Source: Maylandia zebra (Eukaryota; Chordata; Actinopteri; Cichliformes; Cichlidae). From it: 64,000 nt of DNA. A program made the translations under genes and the position numbers. The notes beneath the pieces are model-generated. The model searched no databases and was not told where the DNA came from. It saw only the letters and a list, made by a program, of their open reading frames with translations. Of the stretch, positions 10,832-23,230 are shown in pieces; positions within the stretch are counted from its first letter, which is position 1, and the number at the start of each line of letters is the position of its first letter. The stretch is from NCBI RefSeq assembly GCF_041146795.1, contig NC_135176.1:20371286-20435285 (forward strand), read 5' to 3'.

Positions 10832-13532
10832 GTAACGAGTATTTGAGTTGACTTTTACCTTTATTTATATTTATCTCACTTGTGTATCAGTTAGCAGACA
10901 GTCATACCGATTAATGACTTGCACATTTTGTGATTAATTACTTTGTTTACAGAAGTCGCCGAGTCTTTATTAAATGCAGCCGTCTTAGCATGCACTCAGG
11001 AAGCTAACGTTATTCAGTTAGCTGTAGCCTCTGTATTCATACTTAATTCAGACACGTACTATCGTTGTGTTGGTGATAGTAGATTGCTGATTTTAAAAGA
11101 GACACAATCAGGATTTATTTTCGTGTGTAGACTCTTCATATCAGTTACTGTAGTTTTTTGGGGGGGAAAGTGAAACGGAAAATAAAACAGGCTCGAGTAA
11201 TATTAACTGATTTTGAATCTGTGCCACGGTCCTGCAAGTCAAGGTTCACTGGACGATCAGCGCCTGTTGTCACAAAAGCTTCTCTCTTTACTGCTTCTCC
11301 GAAATATATTTATATGAAATATAACCACACTTCAATTCATGTAATTCCAGTTTCTTTGTACGCTTGTGCTTACAATGTCAATAAAGCTTATCTTATCTTA
11401 ATTTACTTGCCACTGCACTATGCTCTATTTTAACCACTACAGCTCCCAATTGAAGTATATTAAAAAAAATATGTAAACAGGGCAATCTATTAAAGAATTA
11501 GTGTTAATTTCTAAGAATCATTAAAAACTTATTTGGGAACTAAAATCATTAGGTGAAGTCCTTTTGTGTTTTATTGCAAACTGAAAATCTGAGTATATTA
11601 GGGTACCAAGAGAGCAACTATAGTACTAGATAAGAATTCAGGAGTGGCAGACAAGAATGTGAGGGTGGTGAAGGACATGAGGTAAGTGAGGTGTGGTAGG
11701 GGTGACAGATGATTTTAAGGTGGGGGTAGAATTACATCAGAGATCTGAGCCCTTTCTTATTTGCAGCATTGATGGACAGGCTGACAGATGAGATCAGATG
11801 GGAGTCTCCAGCTTTGGGGGCTGCAGTGAGAATATAGAGCAGGTGGAAGTATGTTCTGGAGACAAGAGTAATGAAAGTCTTTGAAGCAAGACAAGAATAC
11901 ATGTGTGTGTGTGAATAAGAAGGAAGCACTTTTAACAGTGAAGATGCATGAAGTAGAGGCAGTAAAGATGTTAAAGGGACGAACTGTGCACAAGCGGGGT
12001 CAAGAAGCAAGTGCAGGCAGGGTTGAGCTTGGAGTGGTGGAGATGAGTGCCTGGAATAATTTGTGACAAAAGGATAGCAGCAAAACTGAAAGGGAAGATG
12101 TGCAAGAGTGAGACCTGGTATGTTTTTTTGTTTTTGTTTTTTTTTTAAGCCTGTCCGGTCTGGCAGCTTTTGCAATTACATTTATGATCTAAATATACTG
12201 TTGTGACAAACATGTTTGCTTGAGGAGCTCTGTAGACTCTCTATAGCAGGGTTGGGGAACTCCAGGCCTCAAGGGCCTGTGTCGTGCTGTGTTAGATAGG
12301 ACCCTGGGTCAACACACCTGAGTCAAATGATTAGTTCATTACCAGGCCTCTGGAGAACTTCAAGGCATGTTGAGGAGATAATTTAGCCATTTAAATCAGC
12401 TGTGTTGGATCAAGGCCTGGAGTTCCCCCACCCCAGCTCTATAGGCTGCTTGTTCATTTTTCTTCTTCCTTTATCTATTTATTAATTATTATTAATACTA
12501 TTATTTTTCACAGCAGTTCCAAAATATATCAATGTCAGAGCTAACAGGTAGGGGAAAAGATGGAAAGAAAAAAGAGAGGGGGAGAAAATAAGAGAACTAA
12601 AGAGGTGACAGAGCACATGTAGAAAAGCACAGTGGGTTGCTCAAATGTGCACGCGTGTCATGATAATGTACTTGATAATGATGGCAAGAAACTGCAATAA
12701 CGCAACCAACAAGCCAAAGAGAAGTTTTTGGGGGCCTGAAGACCCAAGGCTACAGATCTCAATGGCAACCATGTGCCCTCTGCATTGAAAGAGAAACGTT
12801 CGGTGTATGTGTTGGTGTGTGAGCGTATGATGTGTAAAAAGAGGAGTATGAGTGAAAATCAGATGGATATTAAAATGGAAGGGGACACACAGACATCAGT
12901 TTTACATAAAGACACACACCCATCCCCTTTGTCTCCCCCCCTTTCCACACCTATCCACCACCCCACCCTCACCTCTCAGGATGGATAAGTTCAGAAATGA
13001 GCTAACAGTCACCAGTTAGGAGACAAAGTTAGAGAGACAAGGCTGAGATGTTTTGGACATGCGCAGAGGAGGGATAGTGGATATAATGGACAAAGGATGT
13101 TGAATATGGAGCTGCAAAGGGAGGAGAAAAAGAAGACAACAACAGAAGAAGTAAAAGGATTGGTGTGGTAGAGGAGGATGCTAGATATTAGGTGAGATGA
13201 CCTGGTGACCCCTAAAGGGACCAACCAAAAGAGGAAGGACAAGAAGCTGGCAAACCCAACTCTTAAAAAGACTCTTAAAATAATTATACATAGAAGTCAT
13301 TCTAGTATCTGTAGGACTGTTGCAAGTAAATATCAGTGTGTTTGTATCGTACACAAGCTGTTCTACACTGCATGTCCTGCCTGACAGAGACAGGTGTGCA
13401 AATACCCACGGTTTAAACAAAAAAAAAAAAAGAAGAAAGTTGTAGGTTCTAACCTGAAGCACCACTTATCTTGCTGTCCCACATTTCCTCCTAACATGTT
13501 CCCCACTTTCCTTTCCTGCTATTTTAATACAG
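10832..13532 (+). other. Putative dpp3 5' UTR intron or intergenic DNA
   Basis: About 2.7 kb without a recognisable gene. It holds a LINE-like tail with a TTATC repeat (about 11385-11402) and the hAT MITE at 12247-12436. The rest looks like ordinary AT-rich DNA. Confidence 0.45.
12247..12436. mobile_element. hAT-type MITE, 190 bp, with perfect target duplication
   Basis: The termini are inverted repeats sharing GGGGAACTCCAGGCC, with a left end CAGGGT and a right end that reads CTGGGG on the opposite strand. The element is flanked on both sides by the identical 8-bp sequence CTCTATAG (12239-12246 and 12437-12444). An 8-bp duplication and CAGGG-type ends are hallmarks of hAT transposons. It has no coding capacity, so it depended on a transposase elsewhere. 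Confidence 0.9.
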
Positions 13533-13557
13533 CACGAGTGTAACGTTCAGACTCAAG

Positions 13558-16500
13558 ATGGTGGACTCCCAGTACTACCTCCCAAATGACATTGGAATCT
13601 CCGCACTCGACTGCAGCGAGGCCTTTCGTTTGCTTTCACCTCAGGAGAAGATGTACGCCCACTACCTGTCACGCGCATCTTGGTATGTTACTAATGCAAA
13701 AATGTGAGAATGTCAACACTCTGAAATTACATGTTTCACCTTCTTGAAACAACAAAAGACTTCAGGTTATTTAAAATTTGCCGTCCTGCTGGTTTTAAAA
13801 ATAACAAATGTAAATACATCTGTTTGAACGTTTGTCTTAGGTATGGCGGTCTGGTAGTACTGCTGCAGACGTCCCCCGAGTCTGCAAACATCTTTGTCTT
13901 GCTGCAGAGAATCTTCAGGAAGCAGACGCCTGCACAGCTGGAACAGGTCGCCACAGCAGCTGGGCTCAGCTCTGAGGAGTATCAGGTACACGGCCTCGCC
14001 GTCTCTCTGCCGTTTCATTTCTTTCTAAAACAAGCTTTCATCCACAAACGGCTGCAGCCATATAAAAATGTTTCTTCGATGTTTTCTCGTTTATGATATT
14101 CAGGCCTTTCTGGTGTATGCAGCAGGTCTGTATGCAAACATGGGCAACTACAAGTCTTTTGGAGACACAAAGTTCATCCCAAATCTGCCTAAGGTAAAAC
14201 AGGCCTGCAGTAAGAGTTGTCAATCTAGTTTAGATACTTTTTAACCAGATTATAGGTTGAGGACAACTGTAAAAGCAGCTTCGTAGAGTGTAAACACGAA
14301 GCTAACAAAATGTAACTTTAGAAACCTGAAAGATATCAGTGGTGTTCAGAACAAGTGTGCCTGATATAGTGTAATCTGATGTGTTTATCTGTCTGCATCT
14401 GTGGCATGTACACTAGGACAAGCTGAAAGCGCTGGTTTGGGCCAGCCAGGCCTTTCAGGAGCAGCCGGCTGAGATGGAGGCTCTGTGGGACAGCTGCTCC
14501 TGTCTCCTCTACTCGCTGGAAAACAGACAGAAACAGCTGGGGCTGGGCGACAAGGTGGGATCTTTTAATCATTTAAAGCCAAGTGCAGGCTGGCTGGTTA
14601 ACAATTTTGATTAAATAGCCAGTGGTTTTCATAGATGGGAGAAATGTGACAAATGGTTTTGGCCTCAGCTGCAAAAGTTTCGTTCTCTTTGGTTTTATTT
14701 TGACTTCTTCTTCTTTTCCCCCCCTTAATTCTGAGATTTTATCTGCTTTTTAGGAAAGCAGTAAATATGCTTGTTCCCTGTGAGAGGATGCATGGCTCAT
14801 TGACTCAATTTGTTTTTGTTTGCTTCAGGGAATTACCACCTATTTCTCAGGAAACTGCTGCCTGGAGGATGCTGAGCTGGCTCAGAAGTTCCTTGACTCA
14901 AAAGTAAGCAAATTCACATCTAAAATAAATATTTTATTGTTTCTTTTATCTCTTTTAATCTCCTTCTTATGATAAATGTGTTTTTAATCTGCCTTTGAGT
15001 CTTACTCAGTTTATTCTTGTCGCTTGTTTCTAGAAACTGTCTGCCTACAACACGCGTCTGTTTAAGAAGGAAGACGGAGGGAAAGCCTGCTATGAGGTCC
15101 GCTTGGCTTCAGCTGTGCAAAAAGGTCAAACTGCAGTTAAAAAAGCCAAAACAAAATGGCATGCAAAAAGTATTTCAATATATATTAATGAAAATAAATA
15201 AATAATTGGTTCACAGACTGCGCAGTGGATGGGGAGTGCGAGTCCTGCTGTGGCAGCTTCAGCTTTGAAGACAAAGAGTTCACTGTGAAGAGGGGAGACT
15301 ATAGCCGTGTCATGGAAAAAGTCTGCTATTATCTTGAAAAAGCACAGGTGAGACGGCTAAGAATGCAGTGGAGCTTACATGAATACCAGTTTTATCATTT
15401 AAATCTAAAACATAAAGTTGGGTTAGTAAAATATCAGTAATTGTCTTTACGAGAAGATTGAGTGAACCAAAAAATGTTTCTGTCAGAGTTCTAGTTACAA
15501 AATAAGTTTTGTTTCATTCATCATCATCATCATCATCATTTATTTATATAGCACTTTAAAAACACACCTGGTAAACCAAAGTGTTGTACAATACAAATAT
15601 AAATATAGTAATAAAATAGCAGAAACCAGACGTAGCAATAAAATTAATAAAAATGTCAGTTACCCACAGAGTTAAAAGCCAGGGAATAAAAATAGGTTTT
15701 TAATAAGGACTTAAAAACTGGCACTGATGTAGTTGTCTAATATGGAGAGGAAGATTATTCCAAAGCATCGGCGCTGCAACAGAGAACGCTCGGTCTCCTC
15801 TAAGTTTCAGCCGTGACTTTGGGACCGAAAGCAACAACTGCTCAGCTGACCGAAGGGAATGAATGGGGACATGGGGCTTCATTAGTCAGATAAATAAACA
15901 GGTGCCAGACCATTTAGAGATTTAAAAACCAATAAAAGGACTTTAAAACGGATCCTAAATTCAATTAGAAGCCACTGTAGAGAGGCCAAAATCGGAGTGA
16001 TGTGGTCAAATTTCCTTCTGCCAGTTAAAGGTTGTACCGCAGCATTTTGCACTAGTTGCAAGTGTGACAAAGTGCCCTGCCCAACCCCTGTTAAAAGAGA
16101 ATTTGTTTGTGAATGTCTTGCAGGCCTATGCTGCCAATGAGAACCAGAGGAAGATGCTTGAAGAGTACACACGCAGCTTCACCTTAGGCTCCATTGACGC
16201 ACATAAAGAGGGTTCGCGCTACTGGATTAAAGACAAGGGGCCAATTGTGGAGAGGTGAGTCCACTAATCAGCAGCACAGTACGTTTATGAGATCCCGATG
16301 AATTTTAGAGAGGGACTATTTTAGCACCGTTTAAATTCTGCTGCTCAGTGAAATTGATTTATTACATTTCCTGCCTATTTACTTCCCCTTAAAACTCATT
16401 CTGACCTTTGCACTGTGAATGAATACCGCTCTTCACTCTATTCCTTATTATCCCTTCATTTCCTCCCCGGTCTTGCTTCCTCTCAGTTATATAGGTTTCA

Positions 16501-19500
16501 TCGAGAGCTACAGAGACCCATTTGGCTCCAGAGGAGAGTTTGAAGGTAAGTGCCAAGCTGATGAAGAAGAGCGATACTGTCATGACTATTGTTGTGCAAG
16601 CTGTGATCTTATGGGTCTCTTCGGGTTTTATTTCCTGCTGGTTGGCTGAGCTTACTTAAGTAGATGGACTTAGCATCTCCCCTGGATACATTTCTGTGTT
16701 TTGCCCCATTAGTAATTGCAGCCTGTGGTCTTTAAATGAACACGCATTGTAAAGGATGTTGTTTAGTACTACTGTTGAAATGCTGGATCTAATTTGGGCA
16801 ACATATGTCCAAGTGTCCATGAATCCTTATCAGTGTGAGACTGATAAGGATTTTTTTTTCTCTCCCAACCTACTCTTGGCTCTGTGTGATGTCAGTGAGA
16901 GTGGCGATCCCTTATATGGTTATTTCAGGCACATGCCGATCAGCAAAAATTTGTGTTAAAGGGAGGGGGAAGGGAGCTAAAAAAGCTTGTTTGAAACGGT
17001 GGAAAATCTGAGTGTGTGCACCAAGGGACGGATGAATAACAATTTAAGCTGTGAGTCATGCAAAACTACTCCAGTAGAGTCGAAAAATAAAAATACAGAC
17101 CTGGAAATGAGCATTAAAAAATTACGTGGTGGATTTGATTTCCTAAGTTTATTGCGTCATGCTGTTTTAGGTTTTGTGGCCGTTGTGAACAAGGCGATGA
17201 GTGAGCGTTTCGCCAAACTGGTGAGTTCAGCAGAAGTCTTGCTTCCTGAGTTGCCTTGGCCGCAGGAGTTTGAGAAGGATACGTTCCTTAAACCGGACTT
17301 CACCTCACTGGACGTTCTCACCTTCGCTGGGAGTGGAATACCAGCTGGCATCAACATCCCCAACTGTACGTGCGCAGAAATCTCTGACACTGTCAAACAG
17401 CTGAGTCCAGCTTGATTACAGCATTGAGCTTGTTTGTTTGTTTGTTTGTTTGTTTGTTTGTATTTGTTTGTTTGTTTGTTTGTTTGTTTGTATATAGACG
17501 ATGACATCAGACAGACAGAGGGCTTTAAAAACGTGTCGCTTGGTAACGTGCTGGCTGTAGCCTATGCAACGCAAAAGGAAAAACTGACCTTCCTGGAGGA
17601 GGGTGACAAGGTATTTTACACATTTTTCTGATTCTCTTAAACACCATCTCTGTTTTCCATTCACACACCTGTGTAATAATACATTCTCCTGATCCTTCTG
17701 TTTTCTCCAGGATTTGTTTATCAAATGGAAGGGCCCGTCGTTCGAAGTGCAGGTTGGACTTCACGAGCTTCTGGGTCACGGGAGCGGAAAGCTGTTTGTC
17801 CAGGTCTGTTTACTTCCTGTGGTGTGTTAAGAGCAGCAGATATAGCCCGTTCCTCTTTGTAAAATGTTTCATTTAATGATTTTTTTTTTCTGGACAATTT
17901 AAAAAAATCAGTGAATAAATCTAGTTTGTGTGTCCTCAATCTCCATCCATAGGATGACATGGGCAAGTTTAACTTTGACCAAAGTAAGGTGATCAACCCA
18001 GAGACCGGTGAACCGGTGAGTTTGTTTTTGTGTGCACCTTTCTGTTTGGTTTTAAAATCTAATGGCCATTTTCATGCTTTAGTTTTCAGTTGCTGAATAA
18101 AAGAGAGACTTAATGTGTGAACATGCGTTTCAGGTGTCCAGCTGGTATCGGGGCAGCGAGACCTGGGACAGTAAGTTCTCCACGATTGCTTCTTCTTATG
18201 AAGAATGCCGCGCTGAGTGTGTCGGACTCTATTTGTGCCTCAACAAACAAGTGCTCAGGTATGTCCTGCACACTGTATCTTGTAATAAATATGTATTATA
18301 TATGTTAAACTAACTTACACATCCCACCTTAACCAAAAAGTTTTCTTATTGGCATCTACAGGTAACAATCACTCCCAGCAGTGAAATTCTTAGGCTCAGC
18401 ATCTCCTCAATATTTCATGTAGAGAAGCAAATATTGCACATAAAGTAAAAATAAAAAGGAGATCAAATAAACTGTATAAATAAGAAAATAAAAGTCACAT
18501 TTGGATTCAAAAGTCTCCCTCAAATTTCCATAAACTGACAGATTTTTGCAGCTGGAAAAATATTTGTGGGATCCAAGAATCTTTTGGGAACAAAAACAAA
18601 GGCTTTCAATCTATTTAAATATGTAATGAATATTAAAAAAAACAAACTCCAGAGCCAAGTGAAATAGTGCCCACTTTATTTGGATGTTTGGAAACTTTAA
18701 GCAGCTCTTCAGTCCACTTTTACAGTTATTTTTCAGTCTTACTCCAGTTTTTGGACATGGATGGTTTTTTTGTTAAATATATAAAAGTGGGTTGGAGGTA
18801 GTGGTCATTATGTATGTCCAAGAGTGTGGCTGATTCTCTGTGGGGTCGGTGCGTTTACATCCATGTGTTTCTCTGCCAGTATTTTTGGCCATGAGGGTCA
18901 GGATGCAGATGATGTGGTGTACATAAACTGGCTCAGCATGGTGAGAGCGGGACTGCTGGGCCTGGAGTTCTACACACCTGAGAGCAAGCGCTGGAGACAG
19001 GTAATGTGTCTGCTCACTGAGCAGTTTTCCTCTTACTAGTGGCCTCTTTTCACTTCTTCTTCAAAGTTGCAAAGTATTAGCTGAACAGTTTCTACAATCA
19101 AGCATACAGAACGTTGACTATGTGTTTCTTACAGCCTCAGCTCGATACGTCTGTGTCATTTTTATAAATAAGTTGATGGTAAATTTCAGTTTGTTTGTTA
19201 GACAGTACGTCAACTATATGTGGCGTTATGTGTTTGTGTCAGGCTCACATGCAGGCTCGATTCGTCATCCTACGCGTGCTGCTGGAGGCTGGAGAGGGCC
19301 TGGTGGGCCTGGAGGAAGTAACGGGAGAAGATGGCAAGCCCGATGCACAAATTACACTGGACCGAAGCAAGATCCCCACCGTGGGCAAGAACGCCATCCA
19401 TAGGTTCCTTTGTAAACTGCAGGTAATCAATACTTCTCCAATCAATGGATGCAAAATAGAATAATTCACTAGAATCGATTTGACAGCTACATGCACCACT

Positions 19501-21104
19501 AAATTAAGCAGCAACAATTTTGATTAGCAGTTGAGTGTTTTATGTTTAAAAAAATATATATTAAAACTTAATTGGGTGCACCATGGCAAATGTGAATTTG
19601 TGTATTATTTACTTTTGCAGTAACTTATAGTTAGGATTTTAGTTTGAGGGTTGAACAAAACAATGAAATGAGTCAAGCTTTTGTAACCTGTTTTGCAACT
19701 AGATTGATCCAAACTTTCCACCTAAGTTTACTCTAAGCCATCATCTAAGCTTTATTGTCGTCTTTCTGTTGATTTCATTCAGTATGCTGTTAAGCTGAAT
19801 CCACAGTTTGTAAACTGATTTGTAGGTCTTTAAGTCGACGGCAGACGTGGAAGGAGGCAGGGCTTTCTATGACAAGTACTCCACTGTAAGCGACACTGGC
19901 GCTCACAACTTTTTGCGCCTGCGCGAGACGGTGCTGCTGAGGAAGGAGGCTCGCAAGATGTTTGTTCAAGCCAACACAAGAATCAGCGGTATGGAAATGA
20001 CTCTGTTTTAACAGGGTGCTGTCTGATTTATTTATTTATGTTTGATAACCGGTCTAGCTGTTTTCACTTCTATAAAACTATTCATAAGCATGTGATGATT
20101 AGGGTTGGGATCGGGGGAAACGAAACGACAATTTGCATGGTAAGGTGTCAATTTTAAAACACTATTGGAATACTGCAAACAAGAGGGCTCAGAATGTGAT
20201 TCTTTTGGACATTCTGTTACCAATTGCAACTGATCGCAAGGCAATTGCACAGGTTGGCTGATAGAAGGCAAGTGTTCTGCAAACATTCGCAGTCTGACTT
20301 GGACTGATTTATCAGAAACAGGTTGAATACATTTGGCAGCTTATCTCCCCTTTCAATTACAGACTGATAGATGGTCTTATGGTGACAGAGTCAATCTCAT
20401 TTTGCAGCAAAAAACTTGTGATATAAACTTATCTGGTTGGATAAAACATATTGACTTGATTGAGTTCAATGTCTACATTATTTTCAGTTGAAAAAAGGAG
20501 AAATCATAATGTATGTGATTTTACAGATCCTAAAATGTTAAATCTGATTAATATAGTGTTGTGAAGTAATGAATGGAAAGGATGATTACGCTTCTCTATA
20601 TCCAAGTTTTATTTGGAAGCTTCCAAAAATACCTTTTTGGAGTTTGCTTAAAGACTACGTGTCAAATCTGTAATGGCACTGCTTCATCCTCGCATAGAAA
20701 TATTAACAATTGTACAAATATACCTCTCTGACCTGTCTTATGGTCGGAGGGTAAGATGGCAGCGCCATTGTGTGCAATAGGTCGGCAGCCTTATGAAATG
20801 TCCCCTTGTGGGACTAATAAAGGTATGGCATAAATGGCATTAAAAATATATTAACTGTTCAACTTGTTGTGACAGACAATAGTTATACAAGCATACAAAC
20901 AAGTGAATTAGCTCTGTTCTGCCAGAGTTAATCATTCAGTCTGTGTGTGTTTGATTTCCAGGGGATAGTGTTGAGCTGGTGGAATACGAAGGCAGCGCAG
21001 CAGGTTTGATTCGTTCCTTTACCGAGCGCTTCCAAGACGATGCAGAGCAGCTGGAGTCCGGCCTGCTGGAGCTGAGCAAACAAGACGCTCCCTGCTGGTG
21101 TTGA
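13558..21104 (+). CDS. dpp3: Dipeptidyl peptidase III (DPP3), M49 zinc peptidase
   Basis: Eighteen coding exons join in phase to 726 codons (human enzyme: 737): 13558-13682, 13841-13985, 14104-14193, 14417-14554, 14829-14903, 15034-15124, 15217-15347, 16124-16254, 16487-16545, 17171-17365, 17498-17610, 17711-17803, 17953-18015, 18134-18258, 18880-19000, 19243-19422, 19826-19988 and 20962-21104. The M49 zinc motif HELLGH is at about residues 449-454 (exon 12) and the partner motif EECRAE at about 506-511 (exon 14), so both zinc histidines and the catalytic and zinc-binding glutamates are present. The enzyme is cytosolic and removes dipeptides from the N termini of short peptides such as enkephalins and angiotensins; DPP3 also binds KEAP1 (family knowledge; I did not locate the ETGE motif here). 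The C terminus is shorter than the human one. Several introns carry repeats, including an L2 fragment and a (TGTT)n tract at splice acceptors. Confidence 0.96.
15518..16086 (-). mobile_element. 5'-truncated L2-type LINE fragment in dpp3 intron 7
   Basis: On the minus strand the segment encodes the C-terminal end of a LINE reverse-transcriptase protein (motifs [34 protein letters not shown]) with stops and frame breaks. It ends with AAAGTGCTATATAAATAAATG followed by an (ATG)n simple repeat, the typical L2 3' tail. It is 5'-truncated, as most LINE copies are. Its 5' edge lies only about 40 bases before the acceptor of dpp3 exon 8. Confidence 0.82.
17431..17490. repeat. (TGTT)n microsatellite at a dpp3 splice acceptor
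   Basis: A near-perfect tetranucleotide array, broken once by a TAT, runs for about 60 bases and stops 7 bases before dpp3 exon 11 (17498). It occupies the place of the polypyrimidine tract. Confidence 0.95.
20735..20825 (+). repeat. LINE-like 3' tail in dpp3 intron 17
   Basis: The stretch ends with CCTTGTGGGACTAATAAAGG. A very similar ending recurs at 56165-56190 followed by a TTATC repeat, so both look like 3' ends of a LINE of the Rex/CR1 sort. Family assignment is tentative. Confidence 0.45.
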
Positions 21105-21227
21105 TATGTGGAGGGAGGGAGAATCTGCTTTGCAATTTCCAAAAAGTACCAACAGAAATCTGATTTTTCTTCTTTTTTTCTTTCTTTGCAACTGTATGCA
21201 ATAGCAGAATGATTCTTTCTTACATCC

Positions 21228-21233
21228 AATAAA
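21228..21233 (+). terminator. dpp3: dpp3 polyadenylation signal
   Basis: AATAAA lies 124 bases after the dpp3 stop codon, giving a short 3' UTR. No other strong signal precedes it. Confidence 0.75.
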
Positions 21234-22012
21234 GCCATAGAACCAGAGCAGCCACAACTTTTCAAGCACCAACTGATTCTTAAGCACTCTGGTTCCGTGT
21301 CACGTCTGTTTCTGATGACAATTGTCAGACACGGTGTGAGTGAGATGATTATTAATAGCTCATCACTCTTGCAGATGTCTTTGGCAAACACTTTTCTAAT
21401 GAAGTAAGAACTAAACCAATGTAACCCTGACACTTAAAAACAGTTAAAGCATTGAAAAGATGCTTTTACAAATCTTTATGGTAACTCAAAGTGATTGAAG
21501 TGAATACTTTTTTACAGTCAACTCATGGCTACAGATTTTACAGTCTTCACAGCTGGTCCTTTTTAGTTTTATGCCCATTTCGGTGTTAATGACTTGAGAG
21601 GTTTAGGACTGTTAACTAGCTCCAGTGACAACTTAATGTTGACTGTAAGGCAAAGTAATACTTCATGGGTTTTTTTTTTTGCCCAGTTTGGTATTAAGGC
21701 ATATTGGATTAGTGTTATTCCTCTTTCTGGTGAGTTGGACTAGTAAGTATTTTTGATGTTGAATCTGAACAAATAAAAAAAAAAAAATCAATTTGATAAG
21801 ATCTGGGTGGTATTTTTTCTTTCCTTCCAGAATCATAGCAGGTTTCATTTTCATAAACTCACTTTTACTACACGTTAACAATAAAGAGTCACCCTGAAGA
21901 AACTACTGGCATTCTGAAGTAATCCCAGGGATTAGTAATTAAAAGGCAGTTTAAGCTGTTTACTCGTTAGATGCTTTTGTACCATCGCCCTGTTTGTCGG
22001 ATGTATCAGGAG

Positions 22013-23151
22013 TAGGGGTGGGTTTTAATAATCAATTCATTGATTAAAATCAATTCTGGCTTGGATAACGTGATATCATTCATTAAAATCCTGAATCGAT
22101 TTTTTTTATATAAATGTATTTTGCCCAAAATTCCAGAATCTCAGGTGAAACCTCACAAAATTTCAACCACCACCAAACATCTAAAACAGTAAATGAGAAG
22201 CAGGTACACGGCTTCTGTACAAAGACGTAAACACAAAGCGCGGACCCGCCGACGGATCAGAATCGGTGAGATGTCGCCTTTCTCACCGACGGCACGGACA
22301 CGGTCGAGGCTGAAAGCCGACAGCTCGCTGCTTCTGATGTTTCGGCGGGTCCGCGCTTTGTGTTTACGCCCTTTTTCCGCTGATTCTAAAGCTGTTAGTT
22401 TGATCTCTCTCCAAACAATATTGACCGAACCAGCAGCAAAAGAAGATCCAAACTACGCTTTATATAAACATCGTCATGAATTCCCTGACTTTTGCTGTTT
22501 TGCTTCCACCACGATAAAAATCACACTTCATGCACAGCTCTCTCTCTCTCTCTCTTTCTCAGTGTACTTCAAGAACAGTTTCCCGTCTATCCCCGAAATC
22601 TGTTTTCTGCATTATTCGCTTGCTTGTTACGCACAAGTCTACCGTTGTTTACAGCGCTGTCGGCCGATGTTTTTTTTTTTTTTTTTTCCCCTTTTACTTA
22701 CTTCCGAAAAGAAAACCTAATTTCTGCCGTTCAATAGGCTTCTGAACAAATTTAAACTTTTTAAAATTATACAAAATGCAAAACGCCGTGTCTCTAATAA
22801 AACCACTGTAACTTTAGAGGTAATGTTCATATGTTGATTAATGGTTTTTTCGTTTTTGATGTACTGTGGAATATTTTTATAAAATCCCAGGCCAGGAAAA
22901 TCACCTTCATGTTTTTCTGTGTTTTATCTTCAGCTACTTTGACACAAAGGCCTCTGCTGTGACGCTCACACCTTTTGATAAAGTCTGGAAAGTGTCAGCT
23001 TCCCTTTTAATAGATACAAAAATATGTCAATGTACTGATCTGAATTATAATATTTCTGACTGTCTGAGGCAAAATTTCCCAGATTCAAATTGAATTGAAT
23101 CGAATCGTGGATCGAATCGATTCTAAACATCAGTGACGATACCCAGCCCTA
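22013..23151. mobile_element. hAT-like non-autonomous DNA transposon, 1.14 kb
   Basis: The ends are TAGGGGTGGGT on the left and its imperfect inverse (TAGGGCTGGGT on the opposite strand) on the right. Both sides carry the same 8-bp duplication ATCAGGAG (22005-22012 and 23152-23159). Both ends also hold repeated ATCGATT-like motifs near the termini, as is common in fish hAT elements. No transposase frame is visible. A large palindrome lies inside (22226-22368). The right end is about 70 bases from the rin1-like stop codon, and the intact duplication shows that the insertion removed no host DNA. Confidence 0.85.
22226..22368. repeat. 143-bp palindrome with perfect 27-bp arms
   Basis: The arms 22226-22252 and 22342-22368 are exact reverse complements (27 of 27). 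Inside them lie further inverted pairs (CGGTGAGA with TCTCACCG; ATCAGAA with TTCTGAT), so the whole segment could fold into a long cruciform or hairpin. It is GC-rich compared with its surroundings and sits inside the hAT-like element. Confidence 0.9.
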
Positions 23152-23230
23152 ATCAGGAGTTTCTGCTGTTTCTTCAGTACTGCAGCTCTCCCTATCGTTT
23201 ACAGAAGCAGCATTCGTTTGTAACACCAAG

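Noticed and set aside
15700-16172. Two minus-strand frames inside dpp3 intron 7
   Set aside because: They are pieces of a truncated L2 LINE protein and run across the host sequence at the exon edge.
22193-22720. 175-codon plus-strand frame with a basic N terminus
   Set aside because: It starts in one palindrome arm of the hAT-like element and runs through a CT microsatellite and a T run; composition is that of translated repeat.
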